Assembly: GCA_022749905.1 (NCBI GenBank)
Contig: JAKIWU010000100.1
Coordinates: 1-5,281 of the forward strand
Reading direction: 5' to 3'
DNA from: Thermoplasmata archaeon
GTDB taxonomy: Archaea > Thermoplasmatota > Thermoplasmata > Lutacidiplasmatales > UBA184
DNA: 5,281 nucleotides
Under the pieces are notes generated by a model, which ran no database searches, was not told where the DNA came from, and saw nothing but the letters and a program-made list of their open reading frames with translations. Positions 1-4,755 of the stretch are shown here, in pieces. The first letter of the stretch is position 1, and every line of letters starts with the position of its first letter. Both the position numbers and the translations under genes were made by a program.

Positions 1-643
1 CGTGCAGCGTCACCTCGGAACTCGTCGTGATCGACTTCACCATGTTCGAGAAGAAATCGAGAGGGTACATGCTCTTCACCGTCTCCTTCACCTCGAGCCG
101 CTTCAGCCCCTCCCTCGCGAGGTGCATGTCGACGCGGTCCGTCTCGCCTTCGGAGAACATCGTGAACCCTTCCGCATCGAGCGAGATCGTGACGTGATCG
201 GAGATGCTCTCGGTCCCCCGGATCCCCTGGCGGAGCTCGTCCATCCTCACCACAGCGGTCCCCGGGGGGCTCACGTTCGGTACCTTCGGGTCGGCGATCC
301 CTGCAGGGTCGATCACGGACATGTGGCGGGTGACCTTCCCGACACGGACCACGAGGCGGTTCTTGCCGCCGTCAAATTGAAGGTCGATGACGTCGCCGGG
401 CTTCGAGAGGCGGAGGATCTCCTTGAACTTCTCGATGTCCACCCCGAGCTCCGTCGGTTCACCGGTGAACTCCTCGAAGGCGCCGGTGTTCAGGTTGAGC
501 ACGAGCATCGCCACGTGGGACGGATCGACGGCCTTCACCGAGATTCCGTCCTTCGAAATCGAGAGCTTGACCTCGGGCACGAGCGTGGCGATGACCTCGA
601 CGAGCTCGCGAAGAATCTCCATCCGGATGCGAGCCTTGAACAT
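1..643 (-). CDS. pcn: DNA polymerase sliding clamp PCNA, 3' end cut by window
   Basis: This is the archaeal PCNA, a homotrimeric ring that encircles DNA and tethers replicative polymerase, FEN1, ligase and other PIP-box proteins. The window shows 214 residues of a family usually near 245, so about 30 C-terminal residues lie beyond position 1. Visible landmarks are the N-terminal MFKARI, the conserved AVDPSHVAM at residues 38-46, a domain-1 strand with GVDIEKF at 67-73, the interdomain connecting loop at about 109-128 (ending ADPKVPNVSPPG), the second domain with SISDHVTI at 146-153, and YPLDFFSNMVKS at 193-204. The ATG at 641-643 is preferred over the internal Met8 because MFKA is the usual family start and a GAGGT ribosome site lies five bases upstream. 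A TATA-like element sits about 37 bases upstream. It is divergent from alaX. No truncation or missing motif is seen in the visible part. Confidence 0.97.
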   Translation of the reverse strand, partial: MFKARIRMEILRELVEVIATLVPEVKLSISKDGISVKAVDPSHVAMLVLNLNTGAFEEFTGEPTELGVDIEKFKEILRLSKPGDVIDLQFDGGKNRLVVRVGKVTRHMSVIDPAGIADPKVPNVSPPGTAVVRMDELRQGIRGTESISDHVTISLDAEGFTMFSEGETDRVDMHLAREGLKRLEVKETVKSMYPLDFFSNMVKSITTSSEVTLH

Positions 644-648
644 CGAAA

Positions 649-653
649 ACCTC
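649..653 (-). promoter_or_regulatory. Shine-Dalgarno site of pcn
   Basis: On the minus strand GAGGT lies five bases before the pcn ATG. It matches the anti-Shine-Dalgarno complement GGAGGTGA at normal spacing and supports the chosen start over Met8. The predicted transcript would have a short leader of about 13 bases that just includes it. Confidence 0.6.
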
Positions 654-679
654 GCGCGGCGCTCCACCCGCCTCCCCTC

Positions 680-685
680 TAAATA
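680..685 (-). promoter_or_regulatory. Candidate TATA box of pcn
   Basis: TATTTA on the minus strand is the only AT-rich hexamer in a very GC-rich spacer. Its centre at about 682 would place a start near 656, giving a 13-base leader with the ribosome site. No good purine-rich BRE is visible next to it. Read on the plus strand it is TAAATA, so it could also serve the divergent alaX gene, with a start near 708 and a leader of about 69 bases. Its direction cannot be decided from sequence alone. Confidence 0.5.
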
Positions 686-732
686 GGTGTCGGGTCCCAG
701 CCGTCGACGAGAGCGATGAGGGCTCGCAGGAC

Positions 733-767
733 CGCTCCGGGCCGACGGGCCGCGCCCTTCCGGAGCG
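733..767 (+). promoter_or_regulatory. Hairpin in the alaX leader covering a GGAG
   Basis: A perfect 8-base inverted repeat, CGCTCCGG at 733-740 and CCGGAGCG at 760-767, encloses a 19-base loop and ends nine bases before the alaX ATG. The right arm contains GGAG (762-765), the only Shine-Dalgarno-like string before alaX, with a rather long spacing of 11 bases. If transcribed, folding would hide this site. Repeats of this size arise by chance every few kilobases in GC-rich DNA, so a regulatory role is only a hypothesis. Confidence 0.3.
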
Positions 768-776
768 TCTGACGCG

Positions 777-1547
777 ATGACCGAAGCCTCGTACCTCGCC
801 GACAGCGCCTCGGCGTACGTTCGCTCGTTCCGAGCGCGCGTCGTGGCGCGTCCTCCGGGCGCCGTCGTCCTCGACCGGACCTACTTCTACCCCGAGGGGG
901 GCGGGCAACCGTCCGACCGTGGATCGCTCGTGGGGTCCGACGGCACGCGCGTTCCGGTGCTCGACGTCCGGAGGACAGGCTCGACGATCCTACACCGACT
1001 CGGCCGCGCAACGCCCCCGACCGGCGCTCCGCTCGCGATCGGAGCCGAGATTCTCGGGGAGATCGACTGGGACCGGCGTCACCGCCTGATGCGGCTCCAC
1101 ACCGTGCAGCACCTCGCGAGCGGGATCATCTTCACCCGATTGCACCTGCGCACGCTCGCCGCGGTCATCGGCGTGGAGTCCGCCGTTCTCGATCTCGAAT
1201 CGACCGGTACGGGTGCGATCGAATGGAACGAGATCGCGGAGGCGGTCCGTGCGGAGATCCGGGGATCCCGGCGCGTCGCGATCACGTTCGTCCCGCGTAC
1301 GGAGTGGGTCGCGCACCCGGCCCCCCGCGCTGGGGTCGCCCCCATCCCCGCGCACGTTGACCCGGTGCGGATTATCGACATCGAGGGGAGCGACCGGTGC
1401 CCGTGCGGAGGAACGCACGTGGCGAGCACCGCGGAAATCGGTGAGATCGAGCTCGCTCAGCGCGAGGCTCCGGCAGGCGGAGGGGGACCGCGTGTGGAGC
1501 TCTTCTTGCGGCCGCGCTCGTCCCACTCCGAACGGGTCACGCCGTAG
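777..1547 (+). CDS. alaX: Free-standing alanyl-tRNA editing protein AlaX (medium type)
   Basis: This is a trans-editing hydrolase that removes serine (or glycine) wrongly attached to tRNA-Ala, backing up AlaRS proofreading in the cytoplasm. The 256 residues hold an N-terminal AlaRS-like beta-barrel part with the family signature YFYPEGGGQPSDRG at 36-49, followed by the zinc-dependent editing domain. The zinc ligands are intact: HTVQH at 108-112 (His108, His112) and CGGTH at 210-214 (Cys210, His214), matching the H-x3-H and C-x3-H sets of AlaRS. There is no aminoacylation domain, so it is not a fragment of AlaRS. The size and the GGGQ-containing N-terminal part fit AlaX-M rather than the shorter AlaX-S. 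The ATG is the only usable start after the in-frame stop at 717-719, and the N-terminus aligns with the family pattern. The last 91 bases overlap the converging acetyltransferase gene. Substrate choice (Ser versus Gly) cannot be read here. Confidence 0.93.
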   Translation: MTEASYLADSASAYVRSFRARVVARPPGAVVLDRTYFYPEGGGQPSDRGSLVGSDGTRVPVLDVRRTGSTILHRLGRATPPTGAPLAIGAEILGEIDWDRRHRLMRLHTVQHLASGIIFTRLHLRTLAAVIGVESAVLDLESTGTGAIEWNEIAEAVRAEIRGSRRVAITFVPRTEWVAHPAPRAGVAPIPAHVDPVRIIDIEGSDRCPCGGTHVASTAEIGEIELAQREAPAGGGGPRVELFLRPRSSHSERVTP

Positions 1548-2065
1548 ACGAGCACGTCGTGCCACCCCGAGTGATGGAAGAGCGCCTGGCGCAGCGTGCC
1601 CTCAAGACGGAACCCGAGCGACTCGAGGAGACGGCTCGACGCCCCGTTCGCGACGTCCGAGCTCGCGCCGACGCGTTCGTGCGATCGCACCTGAAACACG
1701 TACGCGACGAGCGATGCCACGGCCTCCCGCCCGAATCCCTGGCCCCGGGCGGTGGTGTCCCCGATGAGGTACCACACCTCGGTCGTCTCGAGCACGGGGT
1801 GGGGCTCATAGTAGCCCACGACGCCCACGAGCGCGTGATCCGCGATCCGCTCCACCGCGAACCGCGGCGCGAGAGAGCGCGAATCCTGCGCGGCCGTTTC
1901 GATCGACTCGCGGAACTCCTCGAACGTCTCCGTGGTGAACCGGTCGAACGGCGCGACGAGCTCGGGATCGTTGTACCAATCGTGGATCCGCAGAAGGTCC
2001 TCGGCCCCAACCGGGCGCAAGCGAACCCCGATTCCCTCGGGGGGCAAGCGCGCGGGCGCGGTCAC
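1457..2065 (-). CDS. GNAT family N-acetyltransferase, RimJ/RimL-like
   Basis: This cytoplasmic acetyl-CoA-dependent N-acetyltransferase has 202 residues. The order of elements is typical of the RimJ/RimL group: an opening strand VRLRPVGAEDL (14-24) and helix LRIHDWYNDPE (25-35), the central strands FAVERIADHALVGVVGY (69-85), VWYLIGD (97-103), then the acetyl-CoA pyrophosphate loop RGQGFG at 107-112, and the late ANGASSRLLESLGFRLEGTLRQ (139-160), which is the usual N-x-x-S-x-x-x-x-x-x-x-x-G-F region. Known relatives acetylate protein N-termini, amino acids or small amines; the substrate here is unknown. The start is GTG at 2063-2065, overlapping the upstream gene's TGA as GTGA, which implies translational coupling; no strong ribosome site is seen. 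The fold should end near Trp181, and the final 21 residues are a basic, proline-rich tail encoded opposite the alaX 3' end. Confidence 0.9.
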   Translation of the reverse strand: MTAPARLPPEGIGVRLRPVGAEDLLRIHDWYNDPELVAPFDRFTTETFEEFRESIETAAQDSRSLAPRFAVERIADHALVGVVGYYEPHPVLETTEVWYLIGDTTARGQGFGREAVASLVAYVFQVRSHERVGASSDVANGASSRLLESLGFRLEGTLRQALFHHSGWHDVLVYGVTRSEWDERGRKKSSTRGPPPPAGASR

Positions 2066-2472
2066 CGAGGCGAGACCACGGCCTCGCCCACGAGTGCCGA
2101 CTTCGGGGCGCGGCGTCCGTTCCGGCCGGCGGGGCGGCCGGCGTGGTCGGGGGCGGCGGTCGCCGTGGGGGCGCCCAGATCGAGCGCCAGGCGATGGCCG
2201 CTCGGGGTGAGGGCGAACACAGGCTTCGGCTCGGAATAGCCGATGACGTACTGGATCCGCCGATAGACGTAGCGACTGAGTTCGAGCCGCCGGAGCACGT
2301 ACTTCACCTCGGTCGCATCCTCGGTGGGGAACGCACGGAGGATCCCGAACTCCGTCGTTCGTTGATCGGCTTCGAACCGGACCTGGTTCCCGCGATACGT
2401 CAGCAAGTGGAGGAGCACGGCCGTCTCCAGGCGTCCGGGGCTTTCGCGTTCGGGCGCCGGATGTTCGGGCAC
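2062..2472 (-). CDS. Small winged-helix-like protein of unknown function
   Basis: I do not recognise a named family. The 136-residue product has a compact, probably folded part at about residues 14-100 and a disordered-looking tail (101-136) rich in Ala, Pro, Gly and Arg. The folded part reads as a winged-helix arrangement: helix LETAVLLHLLTYRG (15-28), a segment TTEFGILRAF (39-48), a possible recognition helix DATEVKYVLRRLELSRYV (52-69), a wing-like hairpin YRRIQYVIGYSEPKPVFALT (70-89), and PSGHRLALDLG (90-100), which resembles the closing helix of MarR/PadR-like regulators. DNA binding is therefore an inference from pattern. There are no cysteines, so no metal cluster, and no membrane segment. 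The start is GTG at 2470-2472 with GAGGGGTGA just before it. The gene is first in a probable two-gene operon with the acetyltransferase and divergent from the epimerase, so it could regulate either direction, including itself. No clear TATA element precedes it. Confidence 0.75.
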   Translation of the reverse strand: MPEHPAPERESPGRLETAVLLHLLTYRGNQVRFEADQRTTEFGILRAFPTEDATEVKYVLRRLELSRYVYRRIQYVIGYSEPKPVFALTPSGHRLALDLGAPTATAAPDHAGRPAGRNGRRAPKSALVGEAVVSPR

Positions 2473-2473
2473 G

Positions 2474-2482
2474 TCACCCCTC
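2474..2482 (-). promoter_or_regulatory. Ribosome-binding-like sequence before the winged-helix gene
   Basis: The minus strand reads GAGGGGTGA one base before the GTG start. Its GAGG part would have a six-base spacing, while the GGTGA part would be too close. It supports GTG at 2470-2472 as the start, though the match to the archaeal consensus GGAGGTGA is interrupted by an extra G. Confidence 0.35.
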
Positions 2483-2546
2483 GCGGTGCTCGTTCGGGGT
2501 TGCGCGAGAAGCCCCCGCGCCGTTGGGGCTCGGGAGGCGGATGCGT

Positions 2547-2565
2547 CTCGGAGCGAATCTCCGAG
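2547..2565. repeat. 19-base palindrome in the divergent spacer, candidate operator
   Basis: CTCGGAG (2547-2553) and CTCCGAG (2559-2565) are perfect inverted repeats of seven bases around the five-base spacer CGAAT. The self-complementary GTACGTAC follows directly at 2566-2573. The site lies 75 bases upstream of the winged-helix start and about 62 bases upstream of the epimerase TATA box. This is a position where a dimeric regulator could bind. No second copy was seen in the window, so the operator role is a guess. Confidence 0.35.
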
Positions 2566-2626
2566 GTACGTACGTGTCCATGCGCACCGCCGGGGCCTCG
2601 GTAGCGGAGGAAAGCGGCCTTCCCTC

Positions 2627-2634
2627 TTATATAC
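2627..2634 (+). promoter_or_regulatory. TATA box of the epimerase-glycosyltransferase operon
   Basis: TTATATAC is the clearest archaeal TATA box in the window and stands out in a GC-rich spacer. Its centre lies 27-28 bases before the ATG at 2658, the distance expected between a TATA box and the transcription start, so the mRNA should be leaderless or nearly so. In keeping with this, no ribosome site precedes that ATG. An adjacent BRE is not convincing, because the preceding bases are pyrimidine-rich (CTTCCCTC). Confidence 0.7.
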
Positions 2635-2657
2635 GCTTCCCTGAGTGGCCGCGCCCG

Positions 2658-3620
2658 ATGCCCGGCCGCGCGGACGGCGGCCCCGTCGTCGTCACCGGAG
2701 GGGCGGGCGCGATCGGATCGACCCTCGTCCGAAGCCTCGTTCACGACGGCACGCCGGTCCGGGTCCTCGACAACCTTTCTTCGGGCCGCAAGGAGTCTCT
2801 CACCGCGGTTCTCGGCACCTCCGGCGTCACGCTGCGCGTCGCCGACGTTCGAAATCTCGACGAGATCCTCCCGGACTTCGAAGGTGCGAGCGCGGTCTGG
2901 CATCTTGCCGCGAATCCCGACATCCGCCTCGGTACCGAGAATCCCTCGATCGATCTCGAACGGGGGACGGTCGCGACCTTCCGCGTCCTCGAGGCCGCGC
3001 GTCGCTTCGATGTGGGCAGGGTCCTGTTCACCTCGTCGAGCGTGATCTACGGACTGCCGACCACGTTCCCGACTCCCGAAGAGTACGGGCCCCTGCTTCC
3101 GCAATCCCAGTACGGTGCCTCGAAGCTCGCCTCCGAGGCCCTCCTTTCCGCGTTCGCCCACTCCTATGGCATGCAGGCGTACATCTTCCGGCTCGCGAAC
3201 GTCATCGGGCCGGGGATGACGCACGGCATCCTCGTCGATCTGTTCGACAAGCTCCGCAAGGATCCAACGCGACTCCCCGTCCTCGGCGATGGTCGGCAGG
3301 CGAAGAGCTACCTCCGGGTCGAGGATTGTGTCGCCGCCATGCGGTTCGTCGGGAAGACCGCATCGGAAACGGTCAATGTGTACAATCTCGGCTCACCGGA
3401 CCAGGTGAGCGTCCGCGAGATCGCGGAGATCGTCGTCGCCGCGCATGGTGGCCGCGCCCGCATCGAGTACTCCGGAGGCACCCAAGGATGGACCGGGGAC
3501 ATTCCGAAGCAATGGCTCAGCGTCGAGAAGCTTCGACGACTCGGCTGGTCGTCGGCGCGAACGAGCCGCGAAGCGGTCGAGATGACGGTCCGAGAGCTCG
3601 CCGGTGCCCGCGTCGCCTAG
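2658..3620 (+). CDS. NAD-dependent nucleotide-sugar epimerase/dehydratase (extended SDR)
   Basis: This is a cytoplasmic extended short-chain dehydrogenase/reductase of the UDP-glucose 4-epimerase type, 320 residues long and full length for the family. The Rossmann dinucleotide loop is TGGAGAIG at 13-20, with Asp38 ending strand 2 as in NAD-binding members. HLAANPD at 82-88 is the usual HLAA strand, TSSSVIYG at 125-132 carries the active-site serine, and YGASK at 152-156 supplies catalytic Tyr152 and Lys156. FRLANVIGPG follows in the substrate region, and the C-terminal GDIPKQWLSVEKLRRLGW matches the family's closing pattern. The sugar cannot be assigned: glucose/galactose, their N-acetyl or uronic forms, or a dehydratase reaction remain possible. 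The ATG at 2658 is chosen because the TATA box sits 27-28 bases upstream and the Rossmann strand begins about nine residues later. An in-frame TTG at 2523 would place the TATA box inside the gene. It overlaps the downstream glycosyltransferase by 17 bases. Confidence 0.92.
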   Translation: MPGRADGGPVVVTGGAGAIGSTLVRSLVHDGTPVRVLDNLSSGRKESLTAVLGTSGVTLRVADVRNLDEILPDFEGASAVWHLAANPDIRLGTENPSIDLERGTVATFRVLEAARRFDVGRVLFTSSSVIYGLPTTFPTPEEYGPLLPQSQYGASKLASEALLSAFAHSYGMQAYIFRLANVIGPGMTHGILVDLFDKLRKDPTRLPVLGDGRQAKSYLRVEDCVAAMRFVGKTASETVNVYNLGSPDQVSVREIAEIVVAAHGGRARIEYSGGTQGWTGDIPKQWLSVEKLRRLGWSSARTSREAVEMTVRELAGARVA

Positions 3621-4701
3621 GCCCGGGGGCCCGCCGGCGCCCGCCGGGATCCCGGGTCGGGTCACCGTCATCGTGACCGTGCTCCGCGACCCTCGCGTCG
3701 AGAGGACGATCGCGAGCCTCCTCGATCAGGATCGCCCCCCGGACGAGATCCTCGTCGACGACGGGGGGAACGACGACGTCGTCCGGACGATCGCGGAGCG
3801 ATTCCATGCGCGCGACGCGCGGGTCGTTCACCTCGCCGCGCCCGGCACCATCACGGAGAGCCGGAACGCCGCGCTCGCTGTTGCCACCGGCGAATTTGTG
3901 GCGTTCCTCGACGCGGATGAGGTAGCTCCGCCTGGGTGGCTCGCCGCCCTCCTGCGCCCGTTCTCCGAACCCTCGGTCGGGTTCACAGGCGGTCCGACGC
4001 CGGGCCTCCCGGGGTCCGTACGGAGCGTGGGCGCCCGCTACTACGACGGCTTACTCCGTCGGCTGTACGACCGAATCGCTCCGGGCCACCCCCAGTCGCT
4101 GCCCATGGGCAACTCAGGCTGGCGCCTGCGGCTCTTCCGCGAGCTTGGCCCTCTCGATGTGACCCTCGATCCGAGGGCCGCGAGCGAGGATCAGGAGTTC
4201 GCCTTCCGCGCGCTCTCGGCCGGATGGAAAGGCGTCTACACCCCCGACGCTTGGGTCCACCACGACTTCAGCGACCTCGACCTTCGCCGACTCCTTCGCA
4301 AGCAGCGGATCTATGCGCGGGGCGGCTTCGTCGTCTGGCGCCGGGTCGGGAGCAGCTACGAGGCGAGCGGACTGCGGCTCGCACCGTACGTCCTCCTTCC
4401 CGTCCTCATCGTCGCCGGCCTCCTCCTCCTGCTCATACCGGGGGCGGCGTGGCTCGGAACAGCCACGACGCTTGCCGGCGTGATCGGACTCGGGGCGCTT
4501 GCGGCCGGACTGAGCATCTGGGGACGTTCACTCGACGCGCGCTACCCCGGTCTCCGCTACGCGGTCCTCGAGATTCCTCGCAGGTGGGCCACCCTTGTCG
4601 GCGCATTGCAAGGACTTTTCGCGTACGGTTGGTCGGGAGAGCGCCGTCCGAGGCGGGGCGTCGCAACTCCCCCGGCGGCCCCACCCCCGAGCTCACCGTA
4701 G
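3604..4701 (+). CDS. Family 2 glycosyltransferase with C-terminal membrane helices
   Basis: This inverting GT-A enzyme transfers a sugar from a nucleotide donor to a lipid or surface acceptor at the cytoplasmic side of the membrane. It has 365 residues. The GT2 domain spans about 18-245: strand VTVIVTVLRDP, helix ERTIASLLDQDRPPDEILVDDGG (33-55), ESRNAAL (85-91), the metal and nucleotide-binding LDADE at 102-106, GNSGWRLRLFRELGPLD (169-185) as acceptor region, the catalytic-base motif SEDQEFAFR at 194-202, and QRIYARG at 234-240 in the place of the Q/R-x-x-R-W motif. Two hydrophobic segments at about 259-278 and 284-304 should be membrane helices, and an amphipathic stretch lies near 326-343. 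The ends are proline-rich. The first-strand motif is slightly unusual (TVLRDP instead of PTYN). The GTG start at 3604 overlaps the epimerase stop, arguing for one operon and possibly a shared sugar. Acceptor and donor are unknown. Confidence 0.9.
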   Translation: MPASPRPGGPPAPAGIPGRVTVIVTVLRDPRVERTIASLLDQDRPPDEILVDDGGNDDVVRTIAERFHARDARVVHLAAPGTITESRNAALAVATGEFVAFLDADEVAPPGWLAALLRPFSEPSVGFTGGPTPGLPGSVRSVGARYYDGLLRRLYDRIAPGHPQSLPMGNSGWRLRLFRELGPLDVTLDPRAASEDQEFAFRALSAGWKGVYTPDAWVHHDFSDLDLRRLLRKQRIYARGGFVVWRRVGSSYEASGLRLAPYVLLPVLIVAGLLLLLIPGAAWLGTATTLAGVIGLGALAAGLSIWGRSLDARYPGLRYAVLEIPRRWATLVGALQGLFAYGWSGERRPRRGVATPPAAPPPSSP

Positions 4702-4720
4702 CTTCGGGGTCGCCGTGCGG

Positions 4721-4732
4721 CAAACCGTTAAG
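4721..4732 (+). promoter_or_regulatory. Candidate BRE/TATA promoter of the FKBP gene
   Basis: CAAAC (4721-4725, BRE-like) is followed by GTTAAG (4727-4732) as a weak TATA box. Its centre is 26-27 bases before the ATG at 4756, so transcription would begin at or next to the start codon. No properly spaced ribosome site is present, since the only GAGG lies about 16 bases upstream. This suggests the FKBP gene can be transcribed independently of the glycosyltransferase, which ends 54 bases upstream. Confidence 0.45.
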
Positions 4733-4755
4733 GTCCGAGGGCGTACGGCGCCCCG

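Noticed and set aside
2..682. 226-residue open frame on the plus strand across pcn
   Set aside because: It is antisense to a clear PCNA gene; its Arg, His, Leu and Glu-rich translation has no domain logic and arises from G/C-ending codons of the real gene.
713..772. Possible C/D box small RNA before alaX (GCGATGA at 713-719, CTGA at 769-772)
   Set aside because: The C box has a mismatch, no convincing internal D' or C' boxes are present, and the terminal stem is absent; the spacing alone is not enough.
1559..2239. 226-residue plus-strand open frame opposite the GNAT and winged-helix genes
   Set aside because: It is a shadow of the acetyltransferase reading frame, with no recognisable motif, and it bridges two real genes on the other strand.
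2523..2657. N-terminal extension of the epimerase from the TTG at 2523
   Set aside because: The extension has no family counterpart and contains the TATA box that best explains the ATG at 2658.
2400..3224. 274-residue minus-strand open frame opposite the epimerase
   Set aside because: It is antisense to the conserved Rossmann and YxxxK regions, its composition is charge-rich without fold signatures, and it would cover both the TATA box and the divergent spacer.
4702..4755. Transcription terminator between the glycosyltransferase and the FKBP gene
   Set aside because: No T-run of the archaeal type and no strong stem-loop is visible in this 54-base gap.
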